Shown: positions 24,801-36,800 of the stretch, one piece after another
Position numbering within the stretch: position 1 is the first letter of the stretch
Layout: every line of letters starts with the position of its first letter
Origin: Heterohyrax brucei
Taxonomy: Eukaryota > Chordata > Mammalia > Hyracoidea > Procaviidae
Length of the DNA: 64,000 nt
Direction of reading: 5' to 3'
Assembly: GCA_028571685.1 (NCBI GenBank)
Contig: CM053140.1
Span: forward strand, 28,067,501 to 28,131,500
Translations under genes and position numbers: made by a program
The notes under the pieces: model-generated
What the model was told of the DNA's origin: nothing
What the model saw: only the letters and a program-made list of their open reading frames with translations
Database searches by the model: none

Positions 24801-27800
24801 GAAAGGCCATGGGGACCTCCTGGAACCCCCAGCCCCCAAGAACAAAGAAGCCATTCTCCCTCTAGTGTGCTTTTCCGAAGGTCAGCGGAGCTTGACCAGA
24901 TGGGGCCCAGACTCCGGAAGCCACCTGTCAGCCCAGCACAAAGGCTCCAACAGAGGTTGGCTTAGCTCAGGCCCGTGGCTGAGGCAGGAGTCAGTGCTGA
25001 GTGCTAGGGTCACAGGTGTCCCTCAGGGCAGCCACATGAGGCCACCCATGAAGGGCTGCAGACACCTAGCTTGTTGCCTCTTCCAACCAGAGCCTGAAGC
25101 CAGTGCTACCCCCCATGCATGTGCTCCAGGTGGGCTGAGCCACAGAGCCTTCCCTTAACTCAGCCCACGTGGACAGCTGCCCCTATGGTACTGTGTATCT
25201 CTCGCCACCGGCAGACAGTAGCTGGAGAAGGTGAGTGCCCCGGCATCTCACACCTTTCGTCTGAGACAGCCACACTCCCGTCCCCGACAGGCTGAGAAAA
25301 TGAACATGGAAGCAGCCAGAAACTTTTAGAAATTAGCCCTTTCCTGAAACACAGAGTTGGTGGCTTTCCTGCTTTTTAGGGCTCTCCTCTACCATGACTT
25401 GTTTCTTTTGTTTTAGAAAGTGGAATTGAGATGATAGTGTGTGTTCACTATGGCGCAGTTAAGCACTTAGCTGCTAACTGCAAGGTTGGAAGTTTGAGTC
25501 TATGCAGAGGCACCTCAGAAGAAAGGTTGGGTGACCTGCTTCCAAAACATCAGCCATTGGAAATCCTTTGGAGCACAGTTCTACTCTGAAACATGAGGGG
25601 TCGCCATGAGCTGGTGTCAGGTTGATGGCAGCCATATCATCTTATGTGTTCTGTCACTTGGTTTTTTCATTCAATACTATATTCGGAGAGACTGCCCACA
25701 TGTTGTTCTTAGTTGCTTTGGAGTTGATTTTGCTTCGTGATAATTTCATGTGTGCAGAGTAAAACTGCTGTGTAGGGTTTTCAAGTCTGCAGCCTTTCAA
25801 AAGCAGATTGCCAAGCCTTACTTCCAAGACATCTGCAGATAGGCGGAAACCACTGACCTTAACCGTTTGTGCTTCCCAGGGACTGGATATTTTTAGTTGC
25901 CAGAGATGTAACTGTAGAAGCCATCTGCTTTTGTTAAAGAAAATTGGGGAAATATGTACAGTAGACCCCAAAGAGAATAGACAGTCACCTGTGGTACCAT
26001 CATCTAGAAAGGTCTAAAATAATATAGGCAAATAGCTACTGGGTGGAGTCCCTGGATGGCGCAGTTAAGCACTTAGCTGCTAACTGCAAGGTTGGAAGTT
26101 TGCATCTATGCAGAGGCACCTCAGAAGAAAGGTTGGGTGACCTGCTTCCAAAACATCAGCCATTGGAAACCCTTTGGAGCACAGTTCTACTCTGAAACAT
26201 GAGGGGTCGCCATGAGCTGGTGTCAGGTTGATGGCAGCCATATCATCTTATCTGCGAAACACTTACATGCTGGGCCTGGCTCCAACCGTCACACACATTA
26301 ACTGAGAAAACACACAAGAGCCTTACGCAGTAGCTGCTGTTTTCCTCCTTGGTTCAGATGGAAGGAAGTTGAGCCTCGAGAGGTCAGGACATTTACTCAA
26401 GGTCACAGAGCTGTTAGTGGGCCAGGTCCCCAGCTGCCTCTTTACTGCCCATGGTCAGAAGCCATTGGTCCCATCCTTGTAAACTGTCTCAGTGGAACAT
26501 GTCCCCTGCAGCATGATGCACAATGGCTGTGAAGTCCCTTTGCCCTGGGTATATGTGACTCTTACTCTTCCCAAATTCCCAACTGTCCAGCCCTTTGCTC
26601 ATTCAGCCCAGCTCCCCATAGGACACCCCCAATTTGTTGGACAGCTAAGGGCCTCTCTGTGGACTTACCTTTGAGGCACCTGCAGTCATTGGGTGATCTT
26701 GTCCCAGTGTCCTTACATAATCCATTCTCAGAAATTACATCAAGGTGTAGGGGGTTGAGCCTCTCCCAGGCTTCTAGCTGTGAGAGTTCCCCGAGCTGAC
26801 TCCTCTACCGTGGGGACCCTGAGAGGCTGCATTTTTATGGGGTCTTGACCCTGCCCCATGTCACTGACTCACTCTTCATCTGTCATACCTAGTTTGTTAT
26901 CTGAGCATCGTGAAAGATGGGGTCACCAAGAGGGGCCCCCAGTGATGAGTGAGGGGCTTTCACCCCTGAGGCTGGGCTTCCAAGGGATCATCTAGAGTCC
27001 TCTGGGGATTGGTGAGGTGGGGGTTCCCAGCAGGAAAGCACCTTTCTGCACCTAAAATGGAGAGGTCTGGAGGGGACCAAGAAACAATCAATAGCTTTGC
27101 AGAGGGAGGATGGTCACCTTTTGGCTCAGTAGAGAATAGTCTCATTAGGGTTTCTCTCACGGGCACAGTACAACAGTGACTTAGAATGTTCACACCATCC
27201 CGTGGTTTAATAGTCTCTGGTGGGCATATCCCCAGCAGGTGGGGGTGGGGTTCACTGTTTTTTTCTCTACCCAGGACCAATTCTGATTCGGCCCTGCACC
27301 AGAGCACAATGACACCCACCCCGTCAGACTCCTTCGCTGGTGGCTCCCAAGATGCACATCAGAAAAGAGGTATGCAGCATGTGTCAAGTTCACTCCTCAG
27401 CTCAGTCAAACCCAGTGTGTGACCAGTGGGACACTTTTAGAGAGATGATTCTGCTTGAGTTTTGGGTTTTGAAGGATGCATAGGAGTTTTCCAGACAGAG
27501 TCATCAACTTCTGCAAACACATAGAGGCTTTTGTTCTTGAATTCTTAGCATGTGCACATGATACATGTTTAGAGTCCTTTGGATTTAGGGGATGGCAGCG
27601 CAAGCAACAAGGATAGTTACTGGCCTATGAACAAGCAAATCCAGGGCTGGCCTAACAGCTTCAGGTGTGGCTTGATCCAGGGGCTAACACTGTATTGTTG
27701 TGGCTGGTGCACATTCTTTGGCTCTACTGCTTCTGGATGGCTCCATCCTTAGACTCCTCTTTGCCATAGCCTTGGGCTGGTCCTTCCGGGGTTACAGCAC

Positions 27801-30800
27801 ACGGGAGACCAGTCATCTCTTCCCAGGCTCTTGACCATAGCCTTTTCTCTGAACACTTGAGGTGGGTTTGTGGCCATGTCTCAGGCCCTCAGCCTGCCCC
27901 CTAGACCAGGTTGTGGAGGCAGTATCCCTGGGGCCTTCAAGGAGAGTAGATGTCATCCTGAAAACTAGGGCAGTGCCCCCCAGAGCAAGGAAGGGCAGCT
28001 GGCTCCACGTTGTGTGGTCTGCCCCAAGGGACAGGTCCCAGAGGGTTCAGTTTTTTTCAGGCTTGGAGGTTTTTACAGTGGGCATGTAAATACCCTTGGA
28101 AATTTCATTGGTAGAAGGATCGTGGGCAGAAATCTCATCCCTGGGGGCTTTCTCTGCTCCTTCTTCCCTGGGACCATCAGCAGCCAGGGGTGAAAATACA
28201 GGAGGGAGCATTCCTACAACAAGCGAAGTTTTAACCCACGCAGATTTCTCCCTGTTGCGATGTCATGGGCAGTTCTGAGTCTGTGGTCCCCAGCAAGTGC
28301 CCCAGGAACACCGGGTTTGGGAGGGTGAGTGGTGTGACCATGAAAGGGAACAAGTCTGATGGGCCTAGGGGAGCACAGACAGAGGTGGGATTGTGACCCT
28401 GCTGCCCCCAGCGTGGGTGTCATGAGGAGGACTTCGCTACCTGGCTAAGTTCATTGTGACATGGATGTGAGTGAAGAAACCAGCCTCCAGCTGCATGAGC
28501 AAAATGAGAAAGTGTTTTAATTTCTTTGTAACTGAAACATCTGAGGAAAACAGGGGCCAGTCAGGGCCAGGACCTCGAATGAATGCCCTCTAGTGACCAG
28601 ATCCCCCCCCCCCATAATCCTTGTCCCTCCTGGCTCATCCTTGGGGTCACCACAACCATGGCTTGATCAGCCAAGCCTTGGCTGACTAGGTGACATGGAC
28701 TCAAGTCCCTGTGCTTGGTGCTGAGGGGCCCAGGAGATGGCAGGAGAGGTGGGGGATGCCTAGGCCAGGTCTGCTCCAGGGAACAGAATAGATGCAGGCC
28801 TCAGACTCCAAGGTCTTGACTGTCATGTTGCTTCCAGACCCAGATCCTCTGACTTACTTGAAATTTTAAAAACTTTTTGTCTAACTCTTGTTTGTAGCTT
28901 TAGAACAGTTTGCAGACACTACATTAGAGTGGTGACAGCATGGCAAGTCTGTGTGTTAGGGGAGAAGGGACTCTCTGGTGCCCCCACTGTGCTGTGAAGA
29001 GATTTCTGATTCCCTTTTGTCACCGTTCCCCTTTGTCCCAGTTTTACTGTTAACGGTCCCAGGAATGGAGGACACCTCGTCAGAGGCAGACAAAAACCTT
29101 TCAAAGCAAGCTTGGGACACTAAAAAGGTAAGAGCCTCACAGGTTTCATGAGTAGGCTTTCTTGTGTTAAAGATCCCAGGAGTAGCACTTTATGTGTATG
29201 TGGGGGGGAGGGTGCTTCAGCTTCTTTGAAGTGTGGCCCTCACTTGGATTTTGACCACATTTAATTAACTTGGATTTTGACCACATTTAAATGCCCACAT
29301 TTAATTAACAAATGCTTCAGACCTGTCAGAGTCCTTGGGTGGTAGACACGGTGAATGTGATTGGCTAGTAACAGAAAACGTTGGCAGTTCGAGTCCCCCC
29401 AGAGGTGCCTTGGAAGAAAGACCTGACCATCTGCTTTTGAAAAGTTGGATATTTGCTAAATGAAGCAGAGAAGTTAGGAGCTTCGTGAAGCAGTGGGGAC
29501 AGTTGCTGTCAAGTCCACCCCAACTCTCACAACCCCTGTACTTCAGAGTATAGCTCTCTCCACAGGGTTTGCAGTGGCTGATTTGGGGGGAGCAGATTGC
29601 TAGTCTTTTTTCCCAGGAACCTTTGGATGGACTCGATCTCCCACTTTGCAGTTAGCAGCTGAGTACATTCAGCATGTGCACCACTCGCGTTCTGGGACAG
29701 GAGGGTACCCTGACATAATGAAACCGGCAGGAGGGTAGACCCAGCACCATGGCGAGACTCTTACCACCCCTTAAACTATGTGTTTACAGTGGTGTCCTAA
29801 ATAAATCCAGTCTGATTTGCTGGGAGAAAAGCGGGCATGGGCGAGTTTTTTAATCTGTTTAGAAATCCATTTATATCTCTGTAGCGTTTGTGAGATTCTT
29901 TTGAAATGCCTTTTAGAGACCCATTGTGAGTGGCTTTGTGGAAATCCCGTAATGAGAAGAGTGTTGACTTAGGGCGTTAGGAGGCCCCTGCCAAGCAGAG
30001 ACTCGTCCCTCTGCATCCTCCACAGTGCCGGGCCTGCTAGTCTCACGCCACCGCACGGGCTCCCCAGTCATGGTGGCTGGGTGAGGCTCCCCGCCATGGG
30101 TGTTGGTGGGCGGACCTGGCCTCTGGCAGCAGGTCCCCTTTTTCTCAGATAATCCCTAAAGAACACATCAGCCGGCAGTGTCTGCCTGGGGCTTGGGGTG
30201 GTGGATGGGGAGGGGGCCCATGTGCACTGCTGGGGACCTCAAGGACTCTGTCCTGTCTTGTCTTAGCTGGAAGAGGTCTCTGTCTTTTGTCCTTGAACAG
30301 GAGTGACAATTCCTTGCCTGGAGCTATACTTTCCCTGCCTTTCTCCAACCTTTCTGGGCCCCTCCTGCCCTCCTGGGGTTCTCTTAACCTTTCTGGGGTT
30401 CCTTCAACCCTCCTGGGGCCCTTTCAACTCTCTTGAGTTTCTATTAACTCTCCCAGAATCCCTTTAAAACTCCTAGGGCCCCTTCAACCCTCTCAGGATC
30501 CCTGCAACTCTCTTGGGGTTCTCTTAACCCTCTCAGGACTGCTTCACCCCTTCCAGAGCCCCATTAACCCTCTTGGGGTACCTGCAAATCTCCTGGGGCC
30601 CTTTTAACTCTTCTGAGGCCTCATTAACCCTCCCAAGGCCCCTTCAACCCTCCCAGAGCCCTATTTACCTTCCCCAGGCCCTTTCAATCCCCTTGGAGGT
30701 CTCTTCAACTCTCTTGGGGTCCAGTCAACCTTCCCCAGGCCCTTTCAATCCCCTTGGGGTCCTTTAAGCCCTCCTTAATCCATTCATTTCTCTAGTTCCC

Positions 30801-33800
30801 TGGGGAGAACGCCCTGCTGCTCAAAGAGCCTAGGGAGCTTGCTGAGATGTGCTGACTGTGATATGTCGTCATGTCCTCTGAGTCCAGAACTCAGAAGTGG
30901 TCAGGATATGATCTACATGTGGTTCTAAGCTCAAAGGCCTGTGGACCCTGCTGCTGAGAGGGTGGGGGTGCTGCCTGGCCTGAGACACAGGCTGGAGTGG
31001 GCAGGCTCCCATAGTCCCGAGAGGTCACTTTCCCGCTGTATGTGACTGAGCTGTGGGCCAACTTGCCACAGACCCTGTGTTCCAGCAAGGCCATTAAAAG
31101 GAACCAGTCACTGAGGGGCAGCACAGCCTCTGTGTGGTCCTGATGGCAATTTTGGTGAAAGGCCAGGGGTCCCAGGTGGGAGTCACACTTCTGGGGTACT
31201 GTGGGGTGGTGGGGCAATACAGGATGGGCTTTGTTGTTATTGTTACCAGTTGTCATCAAGTTGACTCTGATGCATGGCGACCCCATGTGTGCTTAGTAAA
31301 ACCATCTACTCTATAGGGGTTTCAAGGCCATGACCTTTCAGAAGCAGATCTCTGGGCCTTTATTCTGAGGGGCCTCTGGGTGGATTTGAACCACCAACTT
31401 TTGAGTGGAAGTTGGTTTTAACTGGACCACCCAGGAATTCTTTGTGGTGCAGCCAACACCCTGTAAACCACTAGGAGTCACAGGACTCTGTTGTTCTTTA
31501 TGTGGACTTGGAGCCTGACCCCCTCCCCAGAGACTGCCACATCACCCATCCTGATGAGGGCCAAACAGATGGACAGAGGCAGAGCTGGAGTGCTCTGGGG
31601 TCAGTGCAGGGAAATCCCTTGCTATGTTGAGTAGGCCCCTGAACCTGGGAACTGGCGTTCTTCATCTTCGGGATTATGATACGCAAGAAGCTCAGTGCTG
31701 CCCACCATCCCTGGGCCCTGCAGGAAGTGGCCATGCTGTGAGGAAGCACAGTGCGCACTAGGAGGCTGCCCCCTTCCAGTGAGTGCCATTTCAGCCTGTG
31801 CTGTCTTCTCTTTCAGACGGGGTCTAGGCCCAAGTCCTGTGAGGTTCCTGGAATCAAGTGAGTCTGCTATATCCACAGCCCCGCTGGGTTTGCTCAGGGG
31901 ACCCGAAACTTCCCAACCATGTGGGAGGCTGCAAGTCCCAACAGGAGGAACACTGAGTTGCAGGCAACCACCCATAGAGCCCCTCACTGGCCACCAAAAA
32001 TGGCAGCTTCCCTTCTTGGCCCTGAACACATCTGAGCCCTGAAGGGGATGTCTGTCCTGTCCCTACTCAGAATCAGACTCACTTGGGGCTTTCTGAGGCC
32101 CAGTTCAGGGGGCCCCCGCCTGTTCTCCACAGCCCCTGGGAAGAATGGTAGCAGCTCCCTGTCCCCCCGCCGCTGTACTCACCAGCTTTCTCTACTTTCA
32201 CCTCCAGCATCTTCCCATCCACTGACCAGGAAGCCACCACCACCCTGATCCCTGCCACCCACAACACGGGGGGCTCGCTGCCTGACCTGACCAACATCCA
32301 CTTCCCATCACCGCTGCCCACCCCACTGGACCCTGAGGAGCCCCCCTTCCCTGCTCTAAGCAGCTCCAGCAGCACTGGCAACCTCGCAGCCAACCTGACG
32401 CACCTGGGCCTGGGTGGTGCCCCCCAGGGTAAGGCTGGGCATGGGTCACAATGTGGGGCTGGGAGCATCCTTCCTGATGAGCTGGGCCCCAGGGGAGGAC
32501 AGCACACGTGTGCATGCTGACTATGGGATCCACAGTGCGCGCGCTGCATGGCTACAGCCTGTAAAACCGAGGGACAAGAAACCCCTACAGGGGGCTCAGA
32601 GTGGCCAGGCTGACCTATGGGGAACCTTCTAGACAAGAGGAACGTCCTGAGAAGAAGCCTGTGTTCTTGGGGTTATCTCAAGGGTTAGATGGGCTCTGGG
32701 GTTGCTTGGGACGGGGGCTTCAGAGAGAGGCTGGTAAACCCAAATGGTGTAGATAGTTTTCAGCCATTGTCTCTTTGCCTTCTGTGTTCTGTCTTGGCCC
32801 ACCTTGGGCTCCCAGCCTTGCACAGCACCCCTGGGTCCCAGCCTCATTTCTGCCCAGAAGGGTGTGGAGCTCATGTTCCCCTGCAGCTCAGGACCCTTGC
32901 ATAGGCCCCCTGGCTTCCTCTAAGTGGGTGTTAGAGGTAGCCAGTGTCCTGTATCCATCTCTGAACTTGGCCCACTCCACTAGACCATTCCAGGACCTTT
33001 GCACATGCCACCTCTGTCCCACTGCATGATGCACTCTGCCTCCTCCTACCTCACCCAGAAGCTGTTGTAGCCTGCGCCCTGAAGGCAGTTGACTCCCTAG
33101 TTTTGCTTTTCATCTGCCCCTGCACCAAGACAGCCTCCTTGTCAGGAGCTTCCTGCTGTGACCCTTATGCAGTGTTTATTATTACATGTATGAGGCTGTG
33201 TTCTGGAAGGTGTAGGTATCTGGTTTCTAGGGAGAGTGAGGGTGGACCAGACAGGGCTTGAAAGGAGAGAGCTGGAGGCTGGCAGCCTCTTTGTGTACCC
33301 TGGCTGGCACTGGGACACAGCCATGGGAGAGGACGCACAGCCCTGCCCATGGAACCTCAGGATAGATGGACACCTGCCCACTCCCTCATCATCAGCAGTG
33401 GACTGCACCATCCATCACACTGTGGTGGCTTGCATGTTATGATGCTGGACCCTATGCCACCTGTATTTCACACAGCAGCAGGGTCATCCGTCATGGGCGA
33501 GTTTCTGAGGAGCTTCCAGACTAAGACAGACTAGGAAGAAGGGCCTGGTCATCTGCTTTTGAAAAGCAACCAGTGAAAACTTGATGAATTACAAAAGATT
33601 TGCTTGCTTTGGGCGCATTATCCAGAGGAGCAATCACTGGAAGGAAACACGTTTGGTGAAGTAGAGGCCCGTGAGGGTGAGGAAGTGTTACTGAGATGCT
33701 CACCCTCAGGCAGGGTCGCTGAGATGCTGGGTGGGTTTCAGTGGACCTTCTAGAGTAAGACAGACTACAGACCTGCTCATCTTCTTCCAAAAATCAGCCA

Positions 33801-36800
33801 GTGAAAACCTTAGGGATCCAACAGAACAGCATCTGATACAGCACTGGAAGCTGAGCCTCCTAGGCTGGGAGGCGCTCTGGATACACAGTGACTGCAGTGA
33901 TGGCCTCAGAATTCAAGCATTGTGAAGGTGGCACAGGACCAGGCACTGTTTTGTTCTGTTGTACATGAGGTCACTATGAGATGGTAGCAGCAAATAACAA
34001 GAGGTGCTGTCTTGTGGCCTTCAGACCATACCCCCCCAAGGCCCTTGGGAGCCCCCTAGTGCCCGCCCTCCTGAGAAACTCCCAGAAAACTTCACCTCTA
34101 CCCAACGGAGCCTCAACAAGTGCAGTAAACGTAGCACAAGTGAGAGCCATGGGCCCAGGAGTGCACTGGTGGTGGAGCTTGGATTAGAGTGTCCTACACA
34201 TGTGACCGTATGTTGACCTGTAGCTCCAACAGCTATTGGGCAATGGCATTGCTTTCCAGATATGTTTTAAATCAGGCTGGAGCTGCCAGCCCCCCAGATT
34301 TCCACCTGTTAGGACATGGCCCCATGGGCGAAAGACATCCTGAACCCCTAAGGCAGTGACCTTTGCTGAAACCATCTCCTGGCCCATGCGCTGTGCATAC
34401 AGGGTAGCAAGATTACTGGGTTCCCCACGACAGCGTGCATCTCCAGGGCAGCCCTCTGCCTGGCTCTGGCCCCTTTTCTCAAAGGTGTGCCAGGTGGCCA
34501 ACAGGAATTCAAATCCCAAGGCCTCTCTGGTGGGCATGATGCCAGGAGCAAAGATGAAACTTGCCTGTATTCAGGGCAGGTGTTACTGATGGGCAGTGTG
34601 AGGGTAGAAGCCAGCCCACCATGTGTGTGTATGTGAGTCTGTGTGTGTGAATGTATGCACACGTGAGTGTATGGGTACCTGTGTGTGTCTGTGTGTGTGA
34701 ATGTGTGCACACATGTGAGTGAGTATATGGGAATGCATATGTGTGAGAACATGTGTGTGAGTGAAGGCGCATGTGTGTTTGTATCTGTGAGGGTTCATGC
34801 ATGTGTGAGCATATGTGGTGTGTGTATACAGATTTATGTGTGTATGTATGTGCACGTGTGTTAATGTGCATGTGTTTGACCATATGTGAGTTGTGGATGT
34901 ATGTCTGAGTGTGTACATGCACATGTGTGTGATACCATTTGAACTGACGTCACAGTCAGGAGTGGACATGCAGATGGCTGGATCTCTGGACCCTCTTAAA
35001 GAATTGGAAGGTCCAGCAGCAGTTGGTCCAGTGTCCTGCACCAGCAATCTCTTTAGCCAGAAGCCCTACCTGCTGCTGTTGCCTACATCTGGCCCCTGAC
35101 TCTAGCCCCTGACTCATCCCAGCATTCAAGTTTTCCCTCTCTGAGCTCCCGTTCTCCAGCTCTGCCACTTGTTTGCAACACACACACATTGACGTGGACA
35201 TCTGTGTCACATGCCTTTTGGACCCTTGGGTCACGGGAGCTTGGAGAAGACACAGGAGTGTCACCGAGCCCTTCTGTCACAGTCTGGCTGACTCCATGAC
35301 CAGTGCTCCAGGGATGGCACAGCTCTGCAGCCCAGGCATCTTTTTTTTTTCATTTTTTTAAATTTAAATTTAAATTTTTTTATTGTGATTAAGTGAAAGT
35401 AATACAGTCCAAATCAGTATTGCATGCCCTTCTATCTGTAACTCCGTATTCTCTCCTCACTGACAGTACATTCCTCCTTTTCACCCTATACTTCTAGTGT
35501 TCTCTTAATAAGCACCTGTTCCCCTCCTCCTCACCCTCTTCTCTCTCATCTAGAAAGAAACCAGTAGGACAGTCAGGTCTACTTTGAAGCCCCCGACGTT
35601 GCTGTGTATGTGCCCGATTCTGCAGAAACCAGCCTTTAGAGCTTGGCTTCAGCAGCCTTCAGTAGCTTCAAGGCTTTCAGTTTTGCGGGCGTAACAGAGC
35701 CACTGGGGTGTCTGGGGGGTAGTGCAGGGGTGAGTGAGCTTGCAGCTCTGTCATGTGGCCCTGGCCTGGAAGCAGCTGCCCTGGGCAGATTTGGGGAGGC
35801 TGGAGTCAGAGAGATGAGGAGAGAGAAAGAAACAGGAGGGGGAAAGAGAACATCAGAGACAGAATGAGAGAGATAGAGACAACTAGAGAGACAGGGAGGG
35901 AGGGGGAGAGAGAGGAGAAAGAAACCGACACAGAGAGGGCTACTCAGTGCTCCTTGAAAGCATCCTGCAAGTCATGGGTAGAGCAAGCCTGGCCCCACCC
36001 AGACAATCCCATCTCCTTTGTGGGCCAGGCTTGATCCTGATACTGTCAGCTGTGTGGTTCTCAAACTCGCTAGGTGGCTCAGGCAGCTTCACCAGCCTTG
36101 ACTGTGGGCCAGACTCCCTCAGAACTTATTCATGACCTCACTAGGGTCTCATGTGACCCTGGGAGGGTGCCTGTCCTCACCTCTATCTCCTGGACTGGAA
36201 GACCACGTAGGGGCAGGTGGGGAACGCCCTTGGGGTACAGACCCTAACGCCCTGGAATCACTCATGGGTCCCTCTACCACAGAATGTCCAGGGGACCTGG
36301 CTGCCTAGGGTGAGGGCAGTGAGCCATGATGGGGAAGGGAGGGGAAGGCAAACTTGAGCAGGGAAGAATACACTGGATCCTGGAGCAGGGAGAGCCGGAG
36401 GAGGAAAGAGCTTGAGATTTCTGGCTTGAGGGGAAGGAGCTGTACCTCAACCACAGAGGATGAACAGGAGATTACGAGCCTGGGCTTGGTTGAAAGGTGA
36501 TAGCATTCACTGAGGAGGGGTGAGAACAATGAGGGGAGCCCACAGTGTTGGGCAGGACTGACCCACTTGCAGCTAAGTGGAATCCACAGAGGTTCAAGCA
36601 AAAGAGGGACTTCTGTGTTTCTCCAAACCAGGAAGCAGGCACCCAGAGTGGCAGGACCCAGGACTACCTGCTGTCCTCCTCACCTCCTGGCTGCTAGTTC
36701 TCTAGCAGGCTCTTTCCCTGTGGTCACAAGGATGCCTTCCAGCTACCCACAGCTCCAAACCTCTCTTCCTGGAGTTCCATCCAAAGTCCCAGAGCAGGCT

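Larger units (their letters stand above)
24378..25168 (+). other. CRTC1: AT-AC (U12-type) intron 3 of CRTC1
   Basis: The 791-nt intron starts ATATCCTTT, the exact minor-spliceosome 5' splice-site consensus. It ends ...TCCCTTAACTCAGCCCAC. The TCCCTTAAC at 25151-25159 matches the U12 branch-site consensus TTCCTTRAC at nearly all positions, with the branch A near 25158, ten nt before the AC end. Removing it joins HGRQ to VDSCPYG in frame (phase 0), agreeing with human HGRQ-ADSCPYG. No GT donor near the exon end would give the conserved protein. Confidence 0.93.
25231..27274 (+). other. CRTC1: CRTC1 intron 4
   Basis: The 2-kb intron contains three AfroSINE copies (two of them almost identical) and a MIR, listed separately. 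The remainder, 26450-27260, is unique-looking sequence without a recognisable feature. Confidence 0.85.

Noticed and set aside
25159-25163. An ordinary AG acceptor (ctcag) five nt before the AC acceptor of CRTC1 intron 3
   Set aside because: Using it would add five nt and break the frame, and there is no GT donor at the upstream exon end to pair with it.
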